A stretch of 64,000 nt of DNA from Scilla litardierei (taxonomy: Eukaryota > Streptophyta > Magnoliopsida > Asparagales > Asparagaceae): positions 203,519,641 to 203,583,640 of the forward strand of contig CM061139.1 in NCBI GenBank assembly GCA_030789695.1, given 5' to 3'. Shown piece after piece: positions 54,584 through 64,000 of this stretch. Every line of letters begins with the position of its first letter. Positions within the stretch are counted from its first letter, which is position 1. Below the pieces are notes generated by a model that worked only from the letters and a program-made list of their open reading frames with translations, was not told the DNA's origin and made no database searches. Made by a program: the position numbers and the translations under genes.

Positions 54584-56054
54584 TGTATATCCTAGTTTGG
54601 AATGTGCTGAGGTTGAATTCTAAGGTTCGTCGTAGGGATGTCCGTCATCACATCAACAAACACCGTGCCTCTCTGGTGGGTCTTTGGAGACCAAGGTTAT
54701 GGACCCTAATGTGGATAGTGTCTTCCTGATGTCCCAAATGGTGGGTGCCCTTTCACAACTACTTGCATGACGCGAAGGGTATGATTTGGGTCTTGGCTAA
54801 CCCGACGGTGTGTGATTGTTCTGTCATTGCTTCCTCAGCCCAACATATTACGATCTCTTGCAATAATCGAGGGGGGCTTTTCGGTGTCATTATCATTTGT
54901 CTATGCCTATAACCTGGCATGGAAAGAGGTCGGCTGTGGGATGCGCTCCTTAGCGATTGTTCTCTCATTGGTGGGGTAGCCTGGGCAGTGTGGGTGACTT
55001 CAATGTTACTAGATTTATTAATGAGAAGGTGGAGGGTCACAATCTCTCGATGGATCTCTTGGAGGACTTTAATAAGTGTATTAATGGTTGTGGGTTGGAT
55101 GAGATCCACCGTGTGGGGGATCATCTGAGCTGGAGCAACAACTCCTCCGCTGGTTCTCGCATCTCCTGTAGGCTTGACAGGGCCCTTGTTGCCGTTGCTT
55201 GGATCGTGACTCTGCCTGATTCCTTTGCTACTTATCTCCCTTGGTACCAGTGACCACTCGCCGTTGTTGGTCCAGATTATCCTCCCCGCAGATTTGGGGC
55301 CCAAGCCATTCTGCTTCTTCAGTCATTATCTCCAGGTTCCTGGCTTCTATGCCCTTTTGCTTGCGACTTGGCACGGGAGTTACTCGGGTTCTCCTATGTT
55401 CAGGCTTGTCTCCAAGCTCAAGGCCCTCAAGGGTGCCATCCGAGACTAGCCTTCGTCTCGTCGTCATTTTCCCCCATCGGAGGTCATTAGGAAGGACATT
55501 GCTACTTTGTGGGCAAGGCCTGATTTCCATACCTGCCCAGACCTCCTTCGTCAGGATCACGCTCTCACTCTCTCTCTTGTTTCTAGTCTTGACTGTGAGA
55601 AGAGTCAGGCAAGACTGAAGAGCAGCCAGACTTGGCTTGCCCAGGGGATAAGAATATCAAGTTCTTCTATGCGGCCTCTAAGGACCGTGCTGCTAGCAAC
55701 AGCCTTGATTCATCTGATTGGCCCTGGGAGGACTCTGCCACTAAGATTGAAACTCTCCGATCTAAAGCTGTTGACTTTTTCTCCTCCCTATTTCATCAGG
55801 ATTCTTATTGCACTTCATTCCCTGAGGTTGTTTCCAAACGTATCATCTCTCCTGATGCCCGTGACTAGATGGGCCGTGACGTTTCTAATCTGGAGATTAA
55901 GGAGGCTCTTTTCTCCTTAGACATGGACAAGTCCCCCGGCCCGGATGGTTTTCCTCCCTTGTTCTTCCCAGAGTTGTGGGGTGTGGTGGGTAGGGATGTC
56001 ATTCCTGATGTGCACTCTTTTTTCACCCTGGCAGTGTTCTCAGGCAAATCCTAG
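54583..56054 (+). pseudogene. LINE ORF2: endonuclease and start of reverse transcriptase, truncated
   Basis: The endonuclease starts with ILVWNV (ATG 54583). The metal-binding GDFN occurs at about 54984-54995, followed by GLDEIHRVGDHLSWSNN and RISCRLDRALV; the SDH motif is at about 55252 (TSDHSPLLVQ) after a frameshift. RT begins with LEIKEALFSLDMDKSPGPDG (about 55890-55950) and stops abruptly near 56054 (FTLAVFSGKS), so the RT fingers, palm and poly(A) end are missing. Frame breaks near 55100-55250 and 55620 also disable it. Confidence 0.8.
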
Positions 56055-56505
56055 GTTTGAGGTCTCGGTTTCAGTCTCAATATCGCTCTCCCGAAAATTT
56101 AGGTTTCGGTAACTGTATCGTCCGTTTCGACGGGTTCGGAAGTGAGTTTCGGTTCGTCCGTATCGGTAGTTTCAAAAATTGTAAGTTACACATAACTAAC
56201 AATATTAGTTAAAATTTGTTACTAATAAGATAATGGCAAACTAATAAAGATAATTTGTAACTTATAACATAATTATGAACAATATTAGTTTAAAATATGC
56301 TATTAACATTTACCATTTAGCTAAAACACTATCTCGTTAGTTACAATATGGCAAACTTGTAAATAATACGTAAAATGTTTGGACAAATGTGGGGTGTGAA
56401 TAGCGTTTCAATATCTCATTTTTGGGTTTTTTTTATAATTTTTATTTAATTACACATTCTTCTTTCTCCGTCTTCGACCGATACTCTTGCTCCCAACCTT
56501 GAAAG
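56055..56505. other. unidentified sequence between LINE and Tekay fragments
   Basis: The left part has repeated TTTCGG/TCGGTT phrases (GAGGTCTCGGTTTCAG, GTTTCGGTAACTG, AGTTTCGGTTCGTCCG). The right part is AT-rich with several AATATTAGTTAAAAT-type repeats. No gene or termini are recognised. Confidence 0.35.
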
Positions 56506-57715
56506 ATGAATAAGGACTTGAGGCAGCACTATTGGTGGCACGGGAAGAAGAGGTTGCACGAAGTGTCCCCAAGTGTATCGTATCCCAACAGGTGAAGGCC
56601 GAGCATCACCGTACTGCTGGGTTATTGCAGCCTCTGACTACTCCAGAGTGGAAGTGACAGCATATCACGATGGACTTCGTAACTGGGTTAACTCGGAGTG
56701 CGAGACATAATGATGCCGTTTGGGTAGTCGTTGACCGATTGACCAGTTAGCTCATTTTATACCATTCAGGGTAAGCCAGTCAACGAAAACTCTTGCCAGG
56801 AAGTACATGGAGGAAATTGTGAGACAACATAGGGTCCCTATCTACATCATTTCAGATAGGAACACTCGATTCATGTCTCACTTCTGGAAGAGTTTATAAG
56901 GGCGCATGGGCACACAATTGAGTTTCAGCATGACGTATCATCTACAGACGGATGGGCAGTCGGAGCACACAATCCAGATTTTGGAAGACATGATGAGTGC
57001 TTATACGTTAGACTTCAAGTGGTCGTGGGAAGATCACCTACACCTCGTTGAGCTTGAATACAACAGTTACCAAGTCAGCATTGGGATGGCCCCATTTACA
57101 GCATTATACAGGAGGAAGTGCCAATCACCATAGAGCTGGAATGATGTTGGTTTGGACCTGAGATGATTGTGTAGGCAGTTGACGTAGTACAGATTATTAG
57201 GAAGAAGCTACAGCTGGCAAAGGACACATACAGGCATTGGGCAGATTCAAGGCGATAACATCTAGAGTTTCAACCATGCGATCATGTCTTCTTGAAGATC
57301 TCTCCAAACCGAGGAATGATCCGTTTCGGTCGGAGGGGGAAGCTCAACCCACTATACATTGAGCCTTTTGATGTGCTAGATCGAGTGGGAGAAGTGCAGA
57401 CTTGCATTGCCTCCCTCTCTGGAAGGTGTGCATAATGTATTCCATATATCTCAGCTACGGAGGTACGTGGGCGACCCAATGCACATAATTGATCATTCAG
57501 AGATTATTGTGCGATCAAACTTGTCTTATGTGCAGCAACCTGAGAGAATCATCGATTGGCAGCATAAGACTCTCGAGAACAAGATCGTCCACCTGGTGGA
57601 GGTGATGTGGGATAGAGACTCATCTAGAGAGTCTACTTGGGAGAGGAAAGATGAGATGAGGGGGTGTTATCCTTATCTGTTTGTTATATCTTAGTTTGTT
57701 GTAATTCCGACGACG
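56506..57715 (+). pseudogene. integrase and chromodomain of a Tekay-like chromovirus, 5' truncated
   Basis: It starts inside the integrase zinc-binding region (DLRQHYWWHGKKR), with the second Cys pair disrupted. It then shows WTS/DFVTGLTRSARHNDAVWV, ISDRNTRFMSHFWKSL, YHLQTDGQSEHTIQILEDMM, VHNVFHISQLRRYVGDPMH and a chromodomain (LENKIVHLVEVMWDRDSSRE, STWERKDEMR, CYPYLF). Stops are frequent. This wording and the chromodomain ending fit the Tekay/Del clade. Gag, protease and RT are absent. Confidence 0.8.
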
Positions 57716-57739
57716 GAATTTTTTGTAAGGTGGATAAAA

Positions 57740-60700
57740 TGTAACGGCCCATTTCTTGGGCTCGTTTAATTAAAAAACCCCTGGTTTTCTCGCAGGCCCA
57801 TCTCAAAGGAAGCCCACTCGGGCTTCTCTTTTCTCGGCGTTCCGCTCGATGCCCCTCGCTTCGCTCGACAAGCCCGTTAGGGCTTCTGCTCGTTCTCTCT
57901 CTTTCGATACAATAGCCCGTTATGGCTTGGAGACCTCCTCCGTCCTTCCTCTCTCTCGCAAGTTGGTGAGGCCTTCGATGGGGCTTCCGAGCTCCCTCCG
58001 TCCTTCGTCCTTGCCGACGACACCCGAAGACCCTCTCCGTCCTCTTGTCTGTAGCTCTGCGGCTCCTTATGCTCTCCTTGCTGACTGCGACCTTTGGAGG
58101 GTTGCCTCGGTGGCTATATATCCATCTTCTCCACCTCCTCTCAGTTACGTGACTCTGTAAGTTTTTCCCTCGGTTTCTTCAAGCAGGTTGTTGATTTCGC
58201 TGCTTTCGGGGTTGATTTCTTGTTGATTTATTGGGTGATCTGCTGTGGCTTTAGAATCTTAATTTTGTTTGGCTCTTTGGCTTCGAATCGGTAGACTTTA
58301 TCACCCTCTCTTGTTTAGTTTTCTCCGATGTTTGCATGCCTTCATTGAACTAAAATGATGGGGGTTTTGAGAGAAAAATGGGATTTTTATCTAAGAGATA
58401 GGATGATTAGGGGGAGTGGAGTAGGGTTTGAGTCCATACGGTAGTTTAATGGGGTTGGTTTCCCTCGCCTACTTGTCGTGGGGTCGGGTGTCCTCGCTTG
58501 GGATGTGCTGGCTGCGGTCTACCCCTTTGCTTGATGTTTTGGGGGATCGGTGGCTCCTTGGTTGCAATTTGTCCTTGCTTGCTGAAATTGGGATGATGCG
58601 GCCCCCTCTTGCTTGCGGTCTGTGGCCCTTTGCTGACTGTGGTTGCGGCTAGCTATTTCCTACTGTTGTTTGGGTTCGGCTACGGGTTTTGCTCGTTGTT
58701 TTGGGTTGTTGTTGAGGTTTACATGGGATATGAGCCTCGTTCCCCTGTTATTTTGGCCATTAGCCCGTAGTCCCTTGCTAGAAGCCCCGTGAATTTTACC
58801 GTAGGCACGGGTCCCCCATCGTGTGATGAAAAGACCCCGATCTTATCCCAAATGGCCTAAAGCCATTATGAGTTTACTTTTGAGTTTTCCTTACCAAACA
58901 GATGTGTTTTCTTATTTACTGGTTCATTGCATGAAATGGTTTGATGCTTTATTAACAATTCAGTTTGGAATATCGTGCCATGAGAAACATCCATGCCTTT
59001 ACTTTATCACATGTCAGTTTCATTGTCATGTAGTCTCTTAAGCTTGCTAGTGCTATAAAGTTTAATATTATGACTAAATTGTGTGGTCTCTGGGTTGTTA
59101 CATGTACGACAATAGACTATCTTGAGGTTGATTCTTGACATAACAAGTTAACTCGTGACTTGACTACGCAGTTTGACTAATATTAACTTTAAGACACCTC
59201 ACGATACTAAAATTAATAAAAGGTTAAATTTCTGATTGACTCATTGGGTTTAGGGAAACTTATGATCATGGGAGTGCGGAAGCGACTGGGACCTGTTCTA
59301 CAGGCCCCAGGTTGGGAGACGTCCATCTTTCGATGGGTCCTTGGGTCAGTCATCTTGATTGGTCCTGGAGCCCCCGTCACAGGTTATAGTGTTACAGCTC
59401 TTGCAGTACGGTACTTTCTTCTTTTGGACTCGGCCCAGGATTGTTAGTGGTTTTGCCCTAGGCCAAATATTTGGACCTTTATGTTATGTCATTTTCATTT
59501 ATAAAATGTTTCTCTTATTGTTATTATTATATTACTTGCATGTTTCTTTATAATAATGTTTGAATAGCTGTTTTATGTTATTCTAAGCATCCCTAGTCAT
59601 TTATCATTAAAGGTTTAATGAAGAATTAAGACTAGTATGAATTTGGTAGATAATTATGAGATAATTATATGTATGGTGATACAAATCAAACTTATAGATA
59701 CTTGTTGGAGAACATGTACTGGATAGACTCGCTATGAGATCATTACATGGATTAGTGTCATAAATGATCTCATAATAGTTATGTCATTGAATCCTTAGAC
59801 CTGAGCTCATCACAGTTACCTACATAAGGAACATCATATTTTGACATAATCAAACGTTATCTTTAATCAGATAATCATAAAGGTTATGATTGAATATGAT
59901 GTGAATTATGCAGAAAAAAGTGAATGAACAAGATGGAATTTGTCCCTCTCCTATGAGAGAGATATCTAATGGGCCCCTCGATAAGTAGGACTGAGAAATG
60001 CATGGCCGTGCTCAAATGAATGTCATTTGATTTTATCAGTCCACTTAGAAAGCGAGAAATTAATTATTTGAACAATGTAAGTATGACACTGTCCGTGACT
60101 TATGTTCAAATAAGATATCGTGTGACAAAAGGATTATGACATGTTCTATTGGTGAGGTTAATATCGGACTAACGATATTCATATTAATTGGGTAGTCATA
60201 ATGTCTTGCTAGAGATCAATTTTGACTTGTGGGCTTCTAATGAGATTAGGCCTACTGCCAATTTAAAATGAGCCTATTGGGTCGCACACAAAGAACGAAA
60301 TGAATAGGATAGGGTTTTAAACATGATTTCGAATTTGATTTGAAATTCGCAATAAGGCAAAATATCTTAACTGACAGATATTGTATCTCGTTAAGATATT
60401 ATCCAGAAGATATCGTCGCGTAACAAAACGCGTTAAATAGTTAACAGATAATATACGATATTATCCTAAAGATATCTTTTGTAACTGAAATGCGTTAAGG
60501 GGTTAACGTGGGATTCTATATAAGATATAGAATCGGTTTTCAGTTTCAGTTTACGTTTTTCAATCTATCTCCTCCGTTTTTGAGAAAAACAAAGAGCGGG
60601 AGAAACCCTAGTTGCGGAGAAGGAGCTAGCACCCTCGCAATTCATGTTCGTGACGTTCGCGTGTGGATACCGATTGAGGGTGGTCGTTCGTGGAGCAGTT

Positions 60701-61378
60701 CCTGTAGTCCGACATATTCAGATCGTCACAAAGTTTAGTAATCGATTCGAATCAATTAGAAACGCATGGATCTTGGTAGGTTTCTATTTTTCGTTGCGTA
60801 TAAATTAGTTATGCATAATAGAAACCCTAACAGGTCGCACCCCCACGGTCCAGGAAACTTCCAGTTGCACACCATGGTCCCCTTCATAAGTCACGACTTA
60901 GAACTGGTTTACAGTAGCAGTTACCCCTTTACAGTAGTTGAGACATTAAATGCTTATCACATGTTTTATTTCGATATCATGTTATTATAACTGCTGCTCA
61001 TGTTTCCTTTCTGCACTATTATTATCATGTTGTCATTTGGCTAGATATTGTCTACTCCTCTGAGCTGTGGTACAACTTCTGTTGTCCACTTAGGTAACGT
61101 ACAGAATTACCCAGAGGCGTTGGAGTCGGAGTTTTCGATTCAGGACGCCAGGCGTTGAGTTCGATCTGCTCGTGAGTGCCCTTGTGGCTGTCCTTTTGTA
61201 CTTTTGGTTTTAGGCTTGAAGCGGGCTCGTGAATTGTACTTTTGTTTTCATATTAAATTCAGTTTTTTATATAAGTATCTCTTTACCTTTCTGTCTGTTC
61301 TCTTTGTTTTCAATGGCACATGCGGGACATGTACACACTTTCACAATTGTGGTGGCACCCGAGAGGCAGGACGTTACA
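57740..61378 (+). mobile_element. 3' LTR of the Tekay-like element (3.6 kb, probably with a nested insertion)
   Basis: The LTR begins TGTAACGGCCC just after AAGGTGGATAAAA and ends GGACGTTACA, inverted TGTAAC/GTTACA termini typical of Tekay elements. AAGAG follows. The clade's LTRs are often 2-3 kb; subtracting the 1.1-kb LTR-like block at 59703-60832 leaves about 2.5 kb. Open frames at 57849-58160 and 58428-58652 have no recognisable domain and are taken as chance. Confidence 0.65.
59703..60832 (+). mobile_element. LTR-like block nested in the Tekay LTR
   Basis: It begins TGTTGGAGAACATGTACTGG and ends GAAACCCTAACA, TG...CA in copia style. It contains a TATA-like TCTATATAAGATATAG (about 60513-60528) followed by a leader-like region with AAACCCTAG. 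No target duplication was found (ATACT left, GGTCG right), so the exact borders are doubtful and it could be an old solo LTR. Confidence 0.4.
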
Positions 61379-61383
61379 AAGAG

Positions 61384-61930
61384 CATAATTATACTAATGT
61401 TTTTTTTCAATCTCTCTATTTTTATCAAAAAAGAAATAGCCGTTAGAAACAATCTTTTAGGTCCAATCATATTAAGACCTTGGGTAGAATATAAAGTTAA
61501 GCATTGGGTCTGGTTTGAACTAAATAGTCAAGTCAAGTCATATTTGACTGAACAGTCAAGTCAATCAAGTCAGATAGCAGGAATCAAATCTCTGATCAGT
61601 ATCTCTCATCAGTCAAGTCAGAACAAAATCCAATCCAATATATCTAATTAGCTATAAGGTAATGAATCTAAAATAAAATAACAAAAAGTTATAAGAAGAT
61701 GCAAAACGAGACTCAATTTGCACGCACACATAAACCCCCCACGCAACACACCCAGTTAATGGGTTTATGGATTGGCCATCTAGATTTTGCATTGGCCCGT
61801 CCGGATTTGCATGGCCTCTTGCTTGGGTGAGCCTCCCCGTATTTCCAACACATACTAGGAGCCCAGTCGAACAATAGATTAAGTCCTAATATAAGCTCAT
61901 CTTGATGTGTATTCACTTACAATGTGAGAC
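61384..61930. repeat. direct duplication, copy 1 (about 550 bp)
   Basis: Shares with 63438-64000 the blocks ATTATACTAATGTTTTT, TTTTTATCAAAAAA, AAATAGCCGTTAGAAAC, GGTAATGAATCTAAAATAAA, TTATAAGAAGATGCAAAACG and CCTAATATAAGCTCATCT in the same order. Copies are 2,054 bp apart and differ by many small changes. A CAAGTCA motif repeats inside (61538-61625). No ORF is convincing. Confidence 0.85.
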
Positions 61931-62790
61931 TAAACGTAAAGAACTTCTCTTTGAATTTGTGAAATACCATATATGTCCAGCATTTCTTTATTCTAAAATT
62001 TCGCTAGTTCATAATGCATATCTGAGTGTCCTTCTTTCCTCTTCCCCCCCCCCCCCAAAACTGAGCTTTGCTAAGTGTCAACTCTTTTGCTATCACAAGC
62101 TAGCTCTTGCCTAATATTATGCACAATGTACGTTCATCCATGGTATATTGTTTAGAATGTTTAAATATCACAATTTACTTGTAGCTAATGTCACCAAAAT
62201 AATTGACCAAAATAATTTCTAGTCGGCAGAATGGCTAATATCATGCTATGCTTCTTCTCTATATAAGATTCCTAACTTTGACCGTTTTTATTTAGGCAAT
62301 AATGGAAATTTCGATCTTGAACTTTTGGATTAGGTTTGTGCGGGGGGGTTTTACTTTTTAAAGTGCTTCTTAGGATGTGAAGGAAGTATGAAAGAGTTGC
62401 TTTCCAAATTAGCCTTGGATACTATTTCCTTAGCTATGGTGGGTTTTCCATCTTCCTATTCTTTTCCTCAATCATAATGTAGATTACATCTTGAAGAAAC
62501 ATTCGTTTTCTTTTATATTTAAGGTTGTTCTTATATTCATTACAAAATTGATATAATTTTTTGACCAGGACTTCAGCTACAAAAGGTTCAAGTAGAGATG
62601 TATTTGCAATTTTTAAGGTCATATATAAAAACATGGTAGTCATGAATTTTTGATGAGACATCTTTATTTTCATTCATAAAAGAAGTTAAGAAAGTTACAT
62701 ACGGTAAATTTTTGGGTACAAATATCTTCTACGACATATTTATTGGTAAGGCTATCACATATTACAGAAGCTATTTTGTAAAGATAGTAT
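61931..62790. other. AT-rich intergenic DNA
   Basis: A short poly-C run (about 62046-62056) is present. A 79-codon minus-strand frame at 62434-62673 has no recognised domain. No gene is called. Confidence 0.4.
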
Positions 62791-62962
62791 ATGTCAAATA
62801 GTTCATTAGAAAGTGTGTTAAGAATGATGTCTACAAATTTTATTGGACTGTCCTGGTTTGCTAGTTCTTTGGATAGTAGATGTCAAATAGTTCATTAGAT
62901 AGTGTGTTAAGAATGATTTGTTTACAAATTTTGTTAGCCCGTTCATAGTTTGCTAGTTCTTA
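62791..62962. repeat. 89-bp tandem duplication
   Basis: ATGTCAAATAGTTCATTAGA at 62791 recurs at 62880, followed in both by AGTGTGTTAAGAATGAT, ACAAATTTT and GTTTGCTAGTTCTT. Confidence 0.85.
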
Positions 62963-63437
62963 ATCTTTATCTTCTTCAGATTTTGAAACAGTGAGTGCAA
63001 AAACATAACCAGTGACAACAAGTGTGCTAAAAACTCATCTTTACCATCTTTTAAAGAAATTACCACTAAATGGTTCAATTTTAGAGAGGTCGAGAAGGGC
63101 TTTAGAAGTAATTATAGCAACATCCATAATCTACATTTACGGTTGTTGAATAAAATTAACAAAAATTAGGATGTTATTACAGTTATTAATTAAAGAAGAA
63201 TAAACTGATCGTGATCGAGACGTGTTAGACATTGTCGTTAATGATAGATTTCCAACCCTCGAAGTCTATACTCGGTGCATGACAGGACCGACGGATTACC
63301 TCCAGCACACAACGACCACCAGCCCTGTAAGCGTGCACTTGCAAAACGGGATGCAACGAGCAATAACAAGTATTCCCTTTCATAGGAAGTGAGGTAAAAG
63401 AAGAACAAAGAACAGATCTTGATTTTGGGAGGAAGAC
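62963..63437. other. AT-rich intergenic DNA
   Basis: A 73-codon minus-strand frame (63225-63446) ends at the start of the duplicated block and has no recognised domain. Nothing else is seen. Confidence 0.4.
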
Positions 63438-64000
63438 GATGAACATGATTATACTAATGTTTTTCTCATTGTCTCTATTTTTATCAAAAAAGGAAATAGC
63501 CGTTAGAAACTAGCTGATAGGATTAGTCATATTAAGACCTGAGTAGAATAGAAAGCTAAGCATTGGATCTGGTCTAAACTAACAAGTCAAGCCAAGTCAT
63601 ATCTGACTAACCAGCCAAGTCAATCAAGTCAGACTGACAGCAGGATTCAAATCTCTGATCAGTTAAGTCAGGGCAGTATCAAAGCCAAAATCTCTAATCA
63701 GATGTAAGGTAATGAATCTAAAATAAAATAAACAGAAGTTATAAGAAGATGCAAAACGAGGCTCAATTCGCGCACACCCATACCCCCCGCCCCCCAACAC
63801 ACGCACCGTAAGTGCACATACCCGGTTAATGGGTTTCTGGGTTGGCCATCTGGATTTTGCATTGGCTAATCTGAATTTGCATGTCCTCTTGCTCAGGCTC
63901 GTGCGCACATGAGCCCCACTATTTCCCGCACATACTAGAAGCCCAATAGAACAATGGATGGGGTCCTAATATAAGCTCATCTAAATGTGTGTTCACTAAC
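63438..64000. repeat. direct duplication, copy 2 (runs off the window)
   Basis: Second copy of 61384-61930, continuing to the window end. Either a tandem duplication of a 2.05-kb segment or the two ends of an old, coding-free LTR element would explain the pair; the present data do not decide. Confidence 0.85.

Noticed and set aside
53918..54595. 225-codon plus-strand frame as an independent gene
   Set aside because: It lies in the degraded tail of LINE ORF1 and has no recognisable domain; opposite-strand frames there are equally long.
1..64000. tRNA, rRNA or organelle-derived segments
   Set aside because: Apart from primer-site complements of tRNA-Met in the retroelements, I saw no tRNA-like cloverleaf motifs, rRNA signatures or plastid genes; a dedicated tRNA or rRNA scan was not possible here.

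Overview
This window is nuclear DNA of a flowering plant. It has spliced minus-strand genes with canonical GT..AG introns, four clades of Ty3/gypsy chromovirus and Ty1/copia elements primed by initiator tRNA-Met, a PIF/Harbinger transposon, an L1-type LINE, a Helitron and MITEs. The TE mix (Galadriel, Reina and Tekay chromoviruses, copia Tork, a gag-only fragment) and low gene density fit a TE-rich angiosperm, possibly a non-grass monocot. The sequence alone does not identify the species.

Layout, left to right. 1-3960: end of a copia-type LTR, a decayed gag-like ORF with 36-bp repeats, AT-rich DNA and a MITE-like copy. 3961-9504: a decayed Galadriel-clade chromovirus with both LTRs. 9505-10670: purine-rich, low-complexity DNA. 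10676-14652: an LTR-bounded composite element flanked by AAAGG repeats. It looks like a TRIM into which copia RT (minus) and copia gag-integrase (plus) pieces have been placed head to head. 14814-17824: nine minus-strand exons of a DUF707 membrane-anchored protein, open and correctly spliced but lacking the last part of the protein in this window. 18000-23720: MITEs and foldback elements.

23723-33827 is most simply read as one large PIF/Harbinger element bounded by TAA duplications. It carries an apparently intact three-exon DDE transposase (425 aa), a Myb/SANT partner ORF with one early stop, a 136/139-bp minisatellite with a 411-bp higher-order repeat, and a small GRF zinc-finger/transmembrane ORF inside the array. 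34537-38228: the 3' exons of a bromodomain nuclear protein (minus). Its 5' SANT-type exons are not found; the expected upstream intron is filled by a MITE and two Reina-clade chromoviruses in tail-to-tail orientation (39003-44963 plus; 45499 to about 51290 minus). 51292-52069: a non-autonomous Helitron. 52086-52249: a near-perfect hairpin element. 52321-56054: a 3'-truncated LINE. 56506-61378: the 3' part of a Tekay chromovirus with a long LTR that probably holds another LTR-like insertion. 61384-64000: two copies of a segment of about 560 bp, 2.05 kb apart.

How it works together: the two host genes (DUF707 and bromodomain) lie on the minus strand and their introns and flanks have been filled by successive insertions. 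Only the Harbinger transposase looks capable of encoding an active mobilising enzyme; all retroelement polyproteins here have stops or frameshifts. All boundaries and homology calls were made by eye from family motifs, splice signals, terminal repeats and target-site duplications.
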